Positions 43,026 through 52,317 of a stretch of 64,000 nt of DNA are shown piece by piece (position 1 is the first letter of the stretch; each line of letters opens with the position of its first letter). The notes beneath the pieces are model-generated. The model did no database searches, had not been told where the DNA came from, and worked only from the letters and a program-made list of their open reading frames with translations. This stretch comes from Streptomyces sp. NBC_01241 (GTDB lineage Bacteria > Actinomycetota > Actinomycetes > Streptomycetales > Streptomycetaceae). The position numbers and the translations under genes are program-made. Where the stretch lies: positions 248,001-312,000 of the forward strand of contig NZ_CP108494.1 in NCBI RefSeq assembly GCF_041435435.1, written 5' to 3'.

Positions 43026-44138
43026 TCAGTAGTCGGCCAGTGGCCTCATGGTGGTGAGGGCCGCCTCGACCACTGACTCGACTCGGGCACGTTGCTGCGC
43101 GGGAGTGGCCAGGGCGTCGGGCCGCAGGGTGTAGACCGTCCGGAGGCGGTGTTCGGTGCTCGCGAAGACGCCGCTGGTCCAGCCGCCGCTGGAACCGGTC
43201 TTGCCCCAGACCTTGGTGCCGTTCAGTTCGATTCTCATCAGGCCGCCGGCACTGAAGCATGCCGCGGACGTGGGGCAGCTGGTGTTCTCGCGGGCGCTGG
43301 ATACCGCAGGTACCTCGAAGAGGTGCTTCTGCTGTGCCGGCGGGAGGATTCGTCCGTCCAGCAGGGCCTTCAGGAACGCGTCGAGATCGGCCGCGGTGGA
43401 CGACAGCCCGCCTTCCGCCCAGGCCCAGGCGATCGTCGGGTCCTCGGAGAGCCCGGTGTGGCGGAGGGCCAGTGGCCACAGGATCCGCCGGTCGAGCTCA
43501 TGGACGAAGGGCCAGCCGGTCACCTCTTCCACGAGCAGCCCGGCAACGAAGCTGTTCAGCCCGTTGTACTGCTGGGCGTCTCCGGGGGCCGGGATATGGC
43601 CCGGGCGGGCCGAGGCGTCCGCTTCGAAGGAGGCAGCCACCACTCCGTGCGGATCGAGCGGAACCTGGACCGGTCGGGGCAGGTCGCTGGTGTGGTCCAG
43701 GAGTTGGCGTACGGTCACGTCGCCGTAGGCGGCGGGGATCAGTCCGGGCAGGTGGGGGCGGACGTGCTCATCGATGCCGATCCTGCGCTCGGCGACCAGC
43801 TGCAGCACCACGGCGTCGGTGAAGATCTTGGTCACGCTGCCCACCGGGAACCGGGCGTCCGTCGCCACTGGTCCGGCCGTCCCCGTGAACGGGGTGCGCA
43901 TGCCCCGGCCGGCAACGCGTACGAGAGCCGCGTCCGTCACTCCGTCGGGGAGGGTGGACAGCAGCGTTCTCACGGCAGCAGGGTCGCGGGTGCCGGTCGA
44001 GTTGGGGGAGGAGTTGTGGGCCGTGACCGCGCGAGGCATGGCCGTGGCCGCGGGCGCAGCCGCCAGACCGGACGTGAGTGCGGCCAGAGCCACGGTGGTG
44101 ACGGCGCGACGACGGAGGGCGCGGGGACGTGTGGTCAT
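43026..44138 (-). CDS. Secreted serine hydrolase (class C beta-lactamase / DD-peptidase fold)
   Basis: A 370-residue exported enzyme. Signal peptide about 1-33 (RRRAVTTVALAALTSGLAAA). The three active-site motifs are present: S101-V-T-K104, Y191-N-G (YNGLN) and K313-T-G (WGKTGSSGG). A C-C pair (TSCPTSAACF) may form a disulfide. The ATG at 44138 has GGAG upstream. This fold includes D-alanyl-D-alanine carboxypeptidases and esterases; the substrate cannot be told from sequence. It is monocistronic. Confidence 0.9.
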   Translation of the reverse strand: MTTRPRALRRRAVTTVALAALTSGLAAAPAATAMPRAVTAHNSSPNSTGTRDPAAVRTLLSTLPDGVTDAALVRVAGRGMRTPFTGTAGPVATDARFPVGSVTKIFTDAVVLQLVAERRIGIDEHVRPHLPGLIPAAYGDVTVRQLLDHTSDLPRPVQVPLDPHGVVAASFEADASARPGHIPAPGDAQQYNGLNSFVAGLLVEEVTGWPFVHELDRRILWPLALRHTGLSEDPTIAWAWAEGGLSSTAADLDAFLKALLDGRILPPAQQKHLFEVPAVSSARENTSCPTSAACFSAGGLMRIELNGTKVWGKTGSSGGWTSGVFASTEHRLRTVYTLRPDALATPAQQRARVESVVEAALTTMRPLADY

Positions 44139-44296
44139 CGACAGCTCCAGGGGCGGCGAAGGCGACTCGGATCGGCGCGGTGTTCGCGCTGGACCAACTC
44201 TCCACCCGACAGCCCCCGGTGATCGTCGGTGACCACCCTGAGCCACCCCGGAGCCACCCCCGATCTGCCCTAGGGGTTACGCCCGCGTAGGCCCGG

Positions 44297-44488
44297 TCAG
44301 TCGAACGCGCGCAGCGCCAGCCGCACAACTCCCATGGTCCCTCGCCCGACCCACCCGAGCAGCCCTGTCTCCACGGCCAGCTCGGCGGCATCCCCGGCCG
44401 CTTCCGCCTGGTCCGGCCCGGAACGGCACTGGGAACAGGAACGAGGCCAACGACGCTTCCGCACGCCACACTTCTTGCACACCGCCAT
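44297..44488 (-). CDS. Small zinc-ribbon protein
   Basis: A 63-residue protein from ATG 44488. Two CxxC knuckles (VCKKCGVRK and SCSQCRSG) in the first 23 residues should bind one zinc. A helical tail follows (LAVETGLLGWVGRGTMGVVR) that may be weakly membrane-associated. Similar short proteins are common in Streptomyces; function unknown. Confidence 0.75.
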   Translation of the reverse strand: MAVCKKCGVRKRRWPRSCSQCRSGPDQAEAAGDAAELAVETGLLGWVGRGTMGVVRLALRAFD

Positions 44489-44499
44489 TACCCCATTCT

Positions 44500-44800
44500 C
44501 CCTCCTCGCCCCCGAACCGCCCGATCCGCACAGCCAGATGACTCCAAACCACGCACCCAGAGCCGGAACGGCGTCAAGCCAGTCCGGCAGCCGTTCGCCC
44601 TGGCGGCCGGTGAGCAGGGCAGCGAAGGACCGGACATGGCCGGTCAGAGCGTCGAGCTAGGGGCAGTGACTCCGGACGGCCTTGAGCTGGAGTTGCTCGG
44701 CTTCGGTAAAGGTGTCCGGGTGCCGGAGAATCCACCCCGCGACGGCCCGGGGCGAGGGCGGCCGGGCGATCACCGGCCGCGGTAAGGTGCGCTTGTCGTG
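44500..44800 (-). pseudogene. ISL3-family transposase C-terminal fragment with internal stop
   Basis: The minus frame reads PPSPRAVAGWILRHPDTFTE, then AEQLQLKAVRSHCP, TAG stop, LDALTGHVRSFAALLTGRQ and LPDWLDAVPALGAW. This is the ISL3 C-terminal domain with an in-frame nonsense codon where relatives have an acidic residue before LDAL. The catalytic part is missing. Confidence 0.65.
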
Positions 44801-44948
44801 CAAGTAGGCGCGAACGCGCTGTTAGCTGCCCTTGTAACCGAGCGGCACAACCGCGTACTCGCCGTCCTGCTCCTCGACATCCCCGCCGTCCGCGCACTCG
44901 CCACCACCCTCGCCCTCAAACACATCGCAGGACACGCACGCCCTCCAC

Positions 44949-45077
44949 GTAGGAGGCTGGATGCCGGGACGTCTGGGCGCGGGCCCGAGTCACGGACGAT
45001 GCGGCCCGTGACTGCGCGGCCGCGAAGTCGAGCCGGCCGTTCCGCCAGATCACGGCCTCGCCGTCCAGGGCCGTGCC
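44949..45077 (-). pseudogene. ATP-dependent DNA ligase fragment
   Basis: RPGTALDGEAVIWRNGRLDF, then AAAQSRAASSV and SRHPASYV, match the region after the nucleotidyl Lys motif of actinomycete ATP-dependent DNA ligases (LDGE and RLDF segments). Only about 43 residues remain, with no start or end. Confidence 0.55.
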
Positions 45078-45090
45078 TGGCCTGCAGGCC

Positions 45091-45450
45091 CACGCCACTG
45101 CAGAGGCGTGGTGGGCGCTGTTATCTCGCCCGCAGGTTGAGGAGCTGTTCAGAGCTGTTGTCAACGCAGCGTGGAGGCGCGAACAGGTTCGGGTTCGGAT
45201 TCCCGAGGGCGGCGGCGTCGCGGCGAACTTCGCCTACGGGATTCCGGTGCATGCCTTCAACCGACTGTACGGAATCGTGCGTCCCTGCCCGGAGTTGCTT
45301 TCCCTCTCCCCCCAGCTGATCTATCAGCAGGTCTTCGCCCGTGACGCGGAGGAGGCCCGGGCTTTGGAGGCGGGCGGCCTGCGTGTCACGCACATCGCCC
45401 ACTTCGACCTTGGCGGCCACGAGCCATGCCTGTCCTCCCGGGCCCAGTAA
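45091..45450 (+). pseudogene. Coding-like fragment of unknown family
   Basis: A plus-strand frame with strong third-position G/C bias ends at 45450 and includes LFRAVVNAAWRREQVRVRIP, then NFAYGIPVHAFNRLYGIV and LIYQQVFARDAEEARALEAG. It has no convincing start, and the upstream bases match a ligase fragment on the other strand, so it is probably the end of a truncated gene. Confidence 0.35.
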
Positions 45451-45459
45451 GAAGTCATC

Positions 45460-45839
45460 TCATTTGGCGAGTCTGCGGTAGCAGATGAGGGTGCAGGCGA
45501 TGCTGGTGAACGCCAGGAAGTGCTCGGCCTTGCGTTCGTAGCGGCGGTGGAGTCGGCGGCAGCCGGCGAGCCAGGCCATGGTGCGTTCGATGGGCCACCG
45601 GTGCCGTCCGAGCCGCTGGGAAGTCTCGATGCCCTTGCGGGCGATCCGGTGCCGGATTCCGCGTCGCGAGAGCCATTGCCGAAGGTGGCGGTAGTCGTAG
45701 CCCTTGTCGGCGTGGAGCTTGCAGGGTCGGCGCCGGCGAGGGCCTCTGCGGGAGCGGATCGGAGGTATGCCCTTCACAAGTGGGATCAGGGCCTGGCTGT
45801 CGTGGACGTTGGCGCCGGAGGGGGCCTCCCCCTGAGTGG
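45460..45839 (-). pseudogene. IS5-family transposase, C-terminal part cut by IS3
   Basis: About 125 residues of an IS5-type enzyme: GANVHDSQALIPLVKGIPPI, KLHADKGYDYRHLRQWLSRR (second Asp) and HRWPIERTMAWLAGCRRLHR (Glu), ending YERKAEHFLAFTSIACTLIC. The 5' half is missing: the IS3 begins at 45840 and the other side of that IS does not continue the gene. Confidence 0.8.
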
Positions 45840-45892
45840 TGGACACGCTGATACTGGATCTGCTTGATCCGGAGGAAGCGAGAAGACCGCCG

Positions 45893-46237
45893 ATGGCGAT
45901 GAAGGACTACTCGGACGAGTTCAAGGCCGATACCGTGGCCCTGTACGAGTCCACACCCGGGGCGATCTACAAGAGCATCGCTGCTGACCTGGGCGTGAAC
46001 CGGGCGACCCTGCGTGAGTGGGTGCTGCGGGACCGCGAACGCCGTGGCATCACCGCGGCAATTGCGAAGCCGGGCGCCCGGCCTCGGGAGGCGGTGCCGT
46101 CCGCTGATCCGGACGAGCGGGTGCGGCAGTTGGAGGCCCGGGTGGCCGAGCTCGAGGCAAGTGAGCGCAAGCTCGCCACCGAGCGGGACATCCTCCGCAA
46201 GGCGGCCAAGTATTTCGCCGGAGAGACGAACTGGTGA
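45893..46237 (+). CDS. IS3-family OrfA
   Basis: A 114-residue HTH_8-type protein: MKDYSDEFKADTVALYESTP, then IAADLGVNRATLREWVLRDR as helix-turn-helix, and a leucine-zipper-like tail (LEARVAELEASERKLATERD). The stop overlaps the GTG start of orfB (GTGA, 46234-46237). It looks intact. Confidence 0.88.
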   Translation: MAMKDYSDEFKADTVALYESTPGAIYKSIAADLGVNRATLREWVLRDRERRGITAAIAKPGARPREAVPSADPDERVRQLEARVAELEASERKLATERDILRKAAKYFAGETNW

Positions 46238-46955
46238 GGAGCCGCTTCCAGTTCGTTGACGACCATCGGAACACCTACGAGGTGAAGCGGCTCTGCCAAG
46301 TCCTGGACGTGAACCGGTCCAGCTACTACAAGTGGCTCGCCGGAGCCGAGGCCCGGGCCACCCGGCAGCGGGAGGACCGGATCCTGGCCGAGGAGATCCG
46401 CGAGGTCCACGGCGAGTCCGGCGGCGCTTACGGATCCCCGCGAGTGACAGCCGAGCTCCGCGAGAAAGGGCGGCAGGTCAATGAGAAGCGGATCGCCCGG
46501 ATCATGCGGACGTTCTCCATCACCGGCATCCGCCTGCGCAGACGCGTGCGCACCACCGTCCCGGACCCGGCAGCCTCACCGGTCCCGGACCTGTTCCAGC
46601 GGGACTTCACCGCTACCGAGCCGGGGCGCAAATACATGGGCGACATCACGTATCTCCCGCTCGCAGGCGGGGAGTTCCTCTATCTCGCGACCGTGCTGGA
46701 CTGCTTCAGCCGCAAGGTCGTCGGCTGGTCCATCGCCGACCACATGCGCACCGGCCTGGTCGCCGACGCACTGCGGATGGCAGCCTCGACCCGTGGCCGC
46801 CTGGACGGCGCCGTGTTCCACTCCGACCACGGAGCGCAATACGGATCCCGGGCCTTCGCCGGCCTCTGCGACCAACTCGGGGTCACACGGTCGATGGGCG
46901 CGGTCGGCACCAGCGCCGACAACGCGGCCTGCGAAAGCTTCCACGCCTCCCTGAA
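46234..46955 (+). pseudogene. IS3-family OrfB, 5' part, interrupted by IS1380
   Basis: About 240 residues with HTH_21 (SGGAYGSPRVTAELREKG) and the rve core: D in MGDITYLPLAGG, D in HSDHGAQYGSRAF and E in DNAACESFHAS. The frame breaks at HASLN in the duplicated CTGAA and resumes at 48635 as RETLQGAHDYGD. Precise excision of IS1380 would restore it. Confidence 0.9.
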
Positions 46956-48629
46956 CCCGGATCCACCGGCTCGATGCCTGTGGATAGCCTCTCCGGAAAC
47001 GAGGAAGTGCCCTGTGACCTGCGATGATGGGAGTTCTTCACGCTTCCAGCACGCACAACCACGAGGGCACTTCCGAGATGCAATCTTCCCATGCCGCAGC
47101 GAGGGTCTCCGCACGGTTTGATGATCCGAATCTGGTCGGCTACGGCGGGCTGGCCCCGGTGGTGCGGCTGGCCGAGCGGTGCGGACTGCCCGCACTCGTC
47201 GACGAGCACGTCCGGCTGCCGGCCTCGACGGACGGCACCGGGGCCTTCCCCGCGGCGAAGCTGATGTCGCTGGTCGGCGGCATGGTCGCCGGGGCGGACA
47301 GCATCGATGACATGGACCGGCTGCGGCACGGTGGGCTGCCGCGGCTGTTCAGCGGGGTGCGGGCGCCGTCCACGCTGGGCTCGTACCTGCGCTCCTTCAG
47401 CCACGGACACGTGAAGCAACTGCACGCGGTGGCCCGCCGGTTCCTACCCGAACTGGCCGCGCACACCCCGCTGCTGCCCGGCGCCGACCAAGTGGCCTAC
47501 GTGGACATCGACGACACGATCCGTCGCACCTACGGCTACGCCAAGCAGGGCGCCGGCTACGGATACAGCAAGGTCAAGGGCTTGAACGCGCTGATCGGGA
47601 TCGTCTCCACCCCGCTGGCCGCTCCGGTGATCGTCGCCACCCGCCTGCGCAAGGGACCGTCCAACTCCGCCCGAGGTGCGGCCGCGTTCGTCGCCGAATC
47701 GATCCGCACCGCAAGAGCGTGCGGCGCGAACGGGCTGCTGGTCGTGCGGGCCGACTCCGCGTTCTACGGCGCCAATATCGTGAACGCCTGCCGGGCCCTG
47801 GGCGTCCGGTTCTCGGTCACCGTGCGGATGAACGCCTCGGTCAAGGCCGCGATCGCGGGCATCGACGAAGCCGCGTGGAAGGCGATCAAGTACCCCAAGG
47901 CCGTGTGGGACGAGGAGGGGCAGTGCTGGATCTCGGACGCCGAGATAGCCGAGACCACCTACACCGCCTTCACCTCCAAGCCGAAGAAGCAGCAGGCCAC
48001 CGCCCGTCTGATCGTGCGCCGCGTCAAACGGCTCAACCCGGCAGCGGTGCCCGAGGGACAGGGCGCACTCTTCGATACCTGGCGCTACCACGCCGCGTTC
48101 ACCGACTCTCCGCTCTCCCTGTCCGATGCCGAACGTGAGCACAGGCGGCACGCTGTCGTGGAACAGGTGATCGCGGACTTGAAGAACGGCCCGTTCGCCC
48201 ACGCCCCCTCCGGGCACTTCCAGGCGAACGCCGCCTGGCTCGCGCTGGCCGCTCTCGCGCACAATCTGACCCGCGCCGCCGGCGCCCTGGCGTCCGCCTT
48301 CCACGCCAAGGCCACCACCGCAACGATCCGCGACCACCTGATCAACGTGCCCGCCCGCCCGGCCCGCTCCGCCCGGCGCCTCACCCTCCACCTGCCCGAA
48401 CACTGGCCCTGGGCCGACGACTTCACCCAGCTCTTCGACCTCGTGCACGCGCCACCACCCACAGCCTGAGAAGCCCTGACCACCCCGCCCGCAAGGGCCC
48501 GAGACCGCCGAACACGTGGAAGAGCTGGACAGACCAGCGGATACTCCCTGCCCGAACAGCCAGATCATCTCGCCAACCGCCAAGACAACCCCGAAACGAT
48601 CACTCCGGAATCAAGCCGGTGGATCCGGG
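46956..48629 (+). mobile_element. IS1380-family element, copy 2
   Basis: 1,674 bp with ends CCCGGATCCACCGGCT and complement. The target CTGAA is duplicated at 46951-46955 and 48630-48634. It is nearly identical to copies 1 and 3. Confidence 0.95.
47024..48469 (+). CDS. IS1380-family transposase, copy 2
   Basis: A 481-residue DDE transposase. Likely catalytic Asp residues lie in AYVDIDDTIRRTYGYA and LLVVRADSAFYG, and Glu in HAVVEQVIADLKNGPFAHAP. The long start at 47024 (ATGATG) is used; an internal ATG giving MQSSHAAARVSARF is an alternative. It differs from copy 3 by one residue (CGANGLL here, CGASGLL there) and appears functional. Confidence 0.93.
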   Translation: MMGVLHASSTHNHEGTSEMQSSHAAARVSARFDDPNLVGYGGLAPVVRLAERCGLPALVDEHVRLPASTDGTGAFPAAKLMSLVGGMVAGADSIDDMDRLRHGGLPRLFSGVRAPSTLGSYLRSFSHGHVKQLHAVARRFLPELAAHTPLLPGADQVAYVDIDDTIRRTYGYAKQGAGYGYSKVKGLNALIGIVSTPLAAPVIVATRLRKGPSNSARGAAAFVAESIRTARACGANGLLVVRADSAFYGANIVNACRALGVRFSVTVRMNASVKAAIAGIDEAAWKAIKYPKAVWDEEGQCWISDAEIAETTYTAFTSKPKKQQATARLIVRRVKRLNPAAVPEGQGALFDTWRYHAAFTDSPLSLSDAEREHRRHAVVEQVIADLKNGPFAHAPSGHFQANAAWLALAALAHNLTRAAGALASAFHAKATTATIRDHLINVPARPARSARRLTLHLPEHWPWADDFTQLFDLVHAPPPTA

Positions 48630-48634
48630 CTGAA

Positions 48635-48803
48635 ACGCGAGACCCTCCAAGGCGCCCACGACTACGGCGACTCCGATACCTGCCGCAGGACCGTCTTCGC
48701 CTGGCTGACCCGCTACAACACCCGCCGCCGGCACTCCGCCAACGGCCACCTCAGCCCCAACGAATACGAACACCACACCGCTAAACTCACGCTCGCCGCG
48801 TGA
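48635..48803 (+). pseudogene. IS3-family OrfB, 3' part
   Basis: Continuation of orfB after IS1380 copy 2: RETLQGAHDYGDSDTCRRTV, then RYNTRRRHSANGHLSPNEYE, ending KLTLAA. This is the standard OrfB C-terminus. Confidence 0.88.
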
Positions 48804-48840
48804 TCAATAACCGCGTGCCCACCTTCACGGGGGAAGGCCC

Positions 48841-48872
48841 GTGCTCAGCCAAGTACGGATGAACGTGCTCAG
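48841..48872 (-). repeat. Site B: 8-bp direct repeats around the conserved core
   Basis: On the minus strand CTGAGCAC, GTTCATCCGTACTTGG, CTGAGCAC. The two 8-mers are identical and 24 bp apart, exactly as in sites A and C. It lies about 105 bp upstream of the SMI1/KNR4 gene and is inverted relative to site C on the other side of that gene. Confidence 0.65.
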
Positions 48873-48977
48873 CTCGGACCTGTCTGCCGGCCGTATTGCC
48901 GGGCCTGATGCGAGGACGGGCGCCGTTCTGTCGGTCCGTGGCGGCAGGATGCTTCCAGCACCAATGGGACACGGCAG

Positions 48978-49544
48978 ATGGGGGCGGTCATGCCAGCAAC
49001 GGCGCTGGACAAGTTGAGAGATCGGCTTGGCAAGCCGGAGTGGTGGGGCCAGGCGCGGCCGGAGTTGTGGCAAGCGTCGGAGGCCTACCTGGGCCTGGCC
49101 CTGCCGACCGATTACAAGGCGTTTCTGGACCTCTTCGGGCCCGGCGCCGTAGACGGATACGTGTGGTTGGACCGGCCGATGGACGGCAGCCACGAGGAGG
49201 CGGAACGGCTCTGGCACCAGGGGTGGCAGGGAATGAACGACCCCGAACTGTACCCGTGGCCGTTCCATCCCGAGGAGGGCGGTCTGATCAACTGGGGGCA
49301 CGACGAGCAGGGCAACACGTACTACTTCCTCGCCGTGGAACCGGACCCGGACGACTGGCGCGTCATCGTCCGGAGCGAGATCGGAGAGTGGTTCGAGACC
49401 GCCGGCACCTTCACCGAGTTCCTGCTGCGGTGCTTCGAGCGGGTGGACCGCCCGCCATTCATGGCCCGCGGCTGGCCCGGGAAGGAAGCCCGGTATCACC
49501 GGAGTACGGCGGGCAACCAGCCCAGCGGAGCAGAGGCGCGCTGA
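48978..49544 (+). CDS. SMI1/KNR4 (SUKH) family protein
   Basis: A 188-residue cytoplasmic protein. The SUKH fold is suggested by LGLALPTDYKAFLDLFGPGA near residues 38-57, then VDGYVWL, and by a C-terminal acidic strand segment INWGHDEQGNTYYFLAVEPD. Family members often act as immunity proteins against contact-dependent toxins. The ATG at 48978 is used, with 48990 as an alternative. No toxin is adjacent. The gene sits alone between inverted copies of a 32-bp site beside a tyrosine-recombinase operon. Confidence 0.83.
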   Translation: MGAVMPATALDKLRDRLGKPEWWGQARPELWQASEAYLGLALPTDYKAFLDLFGPGAVDGYVWLDRPMDGSHEEAERLWHQGWQGMNDPELYPWPFHPEEGGLINWGHDEQGNTYYFLAVEPDPDDWRVIVRSEIGEWFETAGTFTEFLLRCFERVDRPPFMARGWPGKEARYHRSTAGNQPSGAEAR

Positions 49545-49614
49545 CGAGCGGCGCCAGCGCGCGCCAGAGAGCCCACCAGCGGCACCTGCGCCACCCCCGG
49601 ACAGGCCCCCAGAA

Positions 49615-49665
49615 CCGAGCACGTTCACTCGTACCTGGCTGGGCACATTCATGTGCACGCCGACA
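49615..49665 (+). repeat. Site C: 8-bp direct repeats around the conserved core
   Basis: CCGAGCAC (49615-49622), core GTTCACTCGTACCTGG, CTGGGCAC (49639-49646). The next ~19 bp also align with site A, ending in the same ACGCCGACA (49656-49664). It is about 95 bp beyond the 3' end of the Tn554-like operon. Confidence 0.6.
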
Positions 49666-49741
49666 TGGGATCGCTCGCGCCTGCCCGGAGCGGGCTGGTG
49701 CGAGTTGTCGCGGCGCGTTGTTCACCGAGTGCACGGGCGAG

Positions 49742-50083
49742 TTACTCGCGAAGTTGCTGGTTCTCCTCGGTGAGGCGCCGGATGCGGGCGTTGGCAGCTT
49801 CGAGGCGTCGCCGCAAGGAAGCGTCGGAGGTGCGCTGACGTCCAGGAACCGGGGAACTGAGGTCGCGGCGGTGCGCTGCCCGCAGCCGCTCGATCTCCTC
49901 TCGCAGGTCCGGCTGGGCATAGAGCCAGGACCGGGACAATGCGGCCCGCTTCGCGACGGTCTCGAAGGTCACCGGCTCGCCCGCCAGGTCGAGGGAGCGG
50001 AGGGCCTGGACGGCCTTGGCGCGGGTGTACTCGCTGCGGCGACGGGCGGCGTCGACGATGTGCTGGCTGTTGTCAGCTCGCAT
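49742..50083 (-). CDS. TnpC-like protein (DUF6262) of a Tn554-type module
   Basis: A 113-residue protein: an HTH region VTFETVAKRAALSRSWLYAQ (about 38-57), then ERLRAAHRRDL and a C-terminal coiled coil ASLRRRLEAANARIRRLTEE. It is the third gene of the tnpA-tnpB-tnpC order. Its ATG at 50083 overlaps the tnpB-like stop by 11 nt. In Tn554 TnpC is not essential but affects orientation and frequency of transposition; a similar role is assumed. Confidence 0.8.
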   Translation of the reverse strand: MRADNSQHIVDAARRRSEYTRAKAVQALRSLDLAGEPVTFETVAKRAALSRSWLYAQPDLREEIERLRAAHRRDLSSPVPGRQRTSDASLRRRLEAANARIRRLTEENQQLRE

Positions 50084-52317
50084 CGGCAGTCACCTCCGGC
50101 CCTCCGAGGTCGTCGTCCAGGCTGGTGATGATCTTCTCCAGATTGATGAGGACCTGGCGGTTCATTTCGATCACGCGGGCTTGGCCGCGGGCCTCGGCGG
50201 CGGAGACGATCTGCAGTAGCTGCTGCTTCTGCTCGCGGTGCTGCGGCAGGAACTCGGGGGTCGTGACGAACCTCGGACACGTCAGGCACGCGTTGGCATG
50301 CGGACAGGTCCCTTGCACCGGCAGGCCGCAGTAGTCGTTGGGCAGGGACTGGGTCACGCGCCCGAGCCGCTGCTTGGCCCAGGTGGCCTCGGTCAGAGCG
50401 CCGTCGGGATCGGCGGTGACGCTCTCGCCCTTGATGTTGACCTTGCGGGCCTTCTCCCAGCGCCGGAACCGTGGAGTCGTGCAGCCGAGCATAGTGGGCA
50501 GTCATCTTGCCGGAAGAGTGATCGAGAAAAACGCGTACGACTTCCTGCGGGACGTCCCGGTTGATCAGCCTGGTTCCAAAAGTGTGGCGCCATTGGTGGG
50601 GCGTCAGATGGACCGGTTGGCCGTGTTCGTCCTGGACGTCGCATCTCTCAAGCCAGCGGTCGAGCTGTCCGCGGTAGGAGTGCGTGGTCAGTGGCCGAGT
50701 GCCGTCGGGGTGCATCCGGGGCGCCGGGAACAGCCACTGGCGGCCGCCGGGCCAGCGCTCAAGGACGCGCTGTTGCTGGGCGGCGATCTCGCCCTTGACC
50801 TCCTCGTCGATGGGGACCAAGGCTTCGCGTTTCATCCTCCGGTTGAGGTAGCGCAGGTAGGCGGCGCCATCGGCGTCCCGGATGATGCAGTCGTAGGCCA
50901 GGTGGCAGGCGTCGCCGACCCGCAACCCGCAGCGCATGAGGATCAAGGTCAGGACCCGGCCGTCGGGGGTGTGCCAGCGGTCGAGGTTGGCGGGCTGTTC
51001 GACCTGGGCCCTCACGTGCTCGGCCAGAGCCCGGGGCAGCCGCTTGTCGGGGCGGGGGAAGTCGTCGGGGTAGAAGGTCGCGTTCCCCGGGAGGCCCTGG
51101 TCCCAGCCGTGGCGGCGCACGGCGTGGAAGAAGGCGTTCAGCGAGCTGATGTCCCGGCTGCGGGAATGCGTTGAGCGCGGGTCGAGGGCCAGGTCGGCGA
51201 GGTAGCGTTCCAGCACGGCCCGGTCCACGCGGGCCGGCTCGTCGGCGGCGACGCGAGGGTCGGCCAGGAAGCCGGAGAACCGGTTGAGGGCCAGGATGTC
51301 GATGACGGCCTGGTTGACGCTGCGGCCGACGCTCAGCCGCCACCGCACGAACCGTTTGGCCAGCTCGCGTAGCCACGGCTGGAGGATGCGGTCGAACCGC
51401 AGCCGGGCCCGGGTGCCCTCGATGCCGAGTCGGCGCAGTTCCCACACGTCACGCGGGAACTCGCTCTCCCAGCCGCTGCCGTGGGCGAGGTCCTCCAGGT
51501 GTGTGTACGCGTAGCGCAGGAAGGCCAGCTGCCCGTTCGGGCTGTGGCTGGAGCCCCGCCCGGTGGCGTAGTACTCGCTCCACCGCTCCATCGGCCACTC
51601 CAGCAACGACGCGGTGCCGCTGGCGGCGACCAGCCGGATCGCCGGGGCGACGGCCGAGCTTTGGGTGTTGACCTGCCGCTCGTCGTGACGGCGCTGGAGG
51701 GCGTATTGCAGCTCCAGCCTCAGCTGCCGTGTCCCACCAAGCGGCCGGAAGTCGAACCGGTCGTCCCCGGCGGCCTCGCAGCGGCGCACGAACTCCTCGG
51801 TCTCGGGCCTGCCGACGGCCTGCCACCGGGAGGTGTCGTTGTGGCAGAACGCTGACTTCCCCTGGGCCCACAAGGTGCAGAACGAGTCGGCAGACCCGCT
51901 GGCCGCTGTCCTCGACAGTCGGCAGGCCGGCCACGCACGTTCTCTTATCGGGCTGGCCCGCTCGCTCCCAGAAGCCGTGGTGGCGCACACACAGGCCCTG
52001 CCGGGCCGCCCCGAAGCGGCATCCGGTGACGGCGCACGCCGTCAGTTCCGACCGCCCGATCGGATCGGGCCCGGGATCAGCGATGAAGGCTTCACGTCCG
52101 GTTTCCCTCGCCGCTGCCAGCGGTAGTAATGGCCCCGGCAGAGCTGGCGGGTGCGGGGCCGGCGCGGGCATCCAGGAACCCGGCACGAGCCCAGCCCGGA
52201 GATCAGTTCACCGGGCGCGGGGATGAACACGTCCACGCGGAACTCCGGCCGGACGGCGGCCATCAGCTTGCCGAGCAGGCCGGCGCCGTGGGCCGGAGCG
52301 GCAGACGTCGCGTTCAC
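50073..52317 (-). pseudogene. TnpB-like large tyrosine recombinase, frameshifted
   Basis: A ~740-residue recombinase spread over several frames. The GTG at 52317 overlaps the tnpA stop (GTGA). The N-terminus has zinc knuckles (SCRVPGCPRRPRTRQLCRGH; CAVTGCRFGAARQGLCVRHH). The catalytic core is continuous: LTLILMRCGLRVGDACHLAY (Arg), HLTPHQWRHTFGTRLINRD (H-x-x-R), VFLDHSSGKMTAHYARLHD (His and Tyr). The C-terminal zinc domain (GTCPHANACLTCPRF) is in another frame. Indels lie near 50470 (one extra C), 51910 and 52085. It could be decay or sequence error. Confidence 0.75.

Larger units (their letters stand above)
45840..48806 (+). mobile_element. IS3-family element carrying IS1380 copy 2
   Basis: The left end TGGACACGC (45840) and right end, complement TGATCACGC (ending 48806), bound orfA and orfB. 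IS1380 copy 2 (46956-48629) lies inside orfB. The two flanks of the IS3 do not share a clear duplication, which suggests later rearrangement. Confidence 0.65.

Noticed and set aside
44798..44940. Coding-like plus-strand stretch with a hydrophobic LLLDIPAVRALATTLALKH segment
   Set aside because: No start or stop context, no recognised family, and it lies between ISL3 and ligase remnants; too little to support a gene.
49615..49665. Site C considered as a simple transcription terminator for the SMI1 gene
   Set aside because: Its main feature is a direct 8-bp repeat, not a stem, and the same 8-16-8 layout occurs at two other places.
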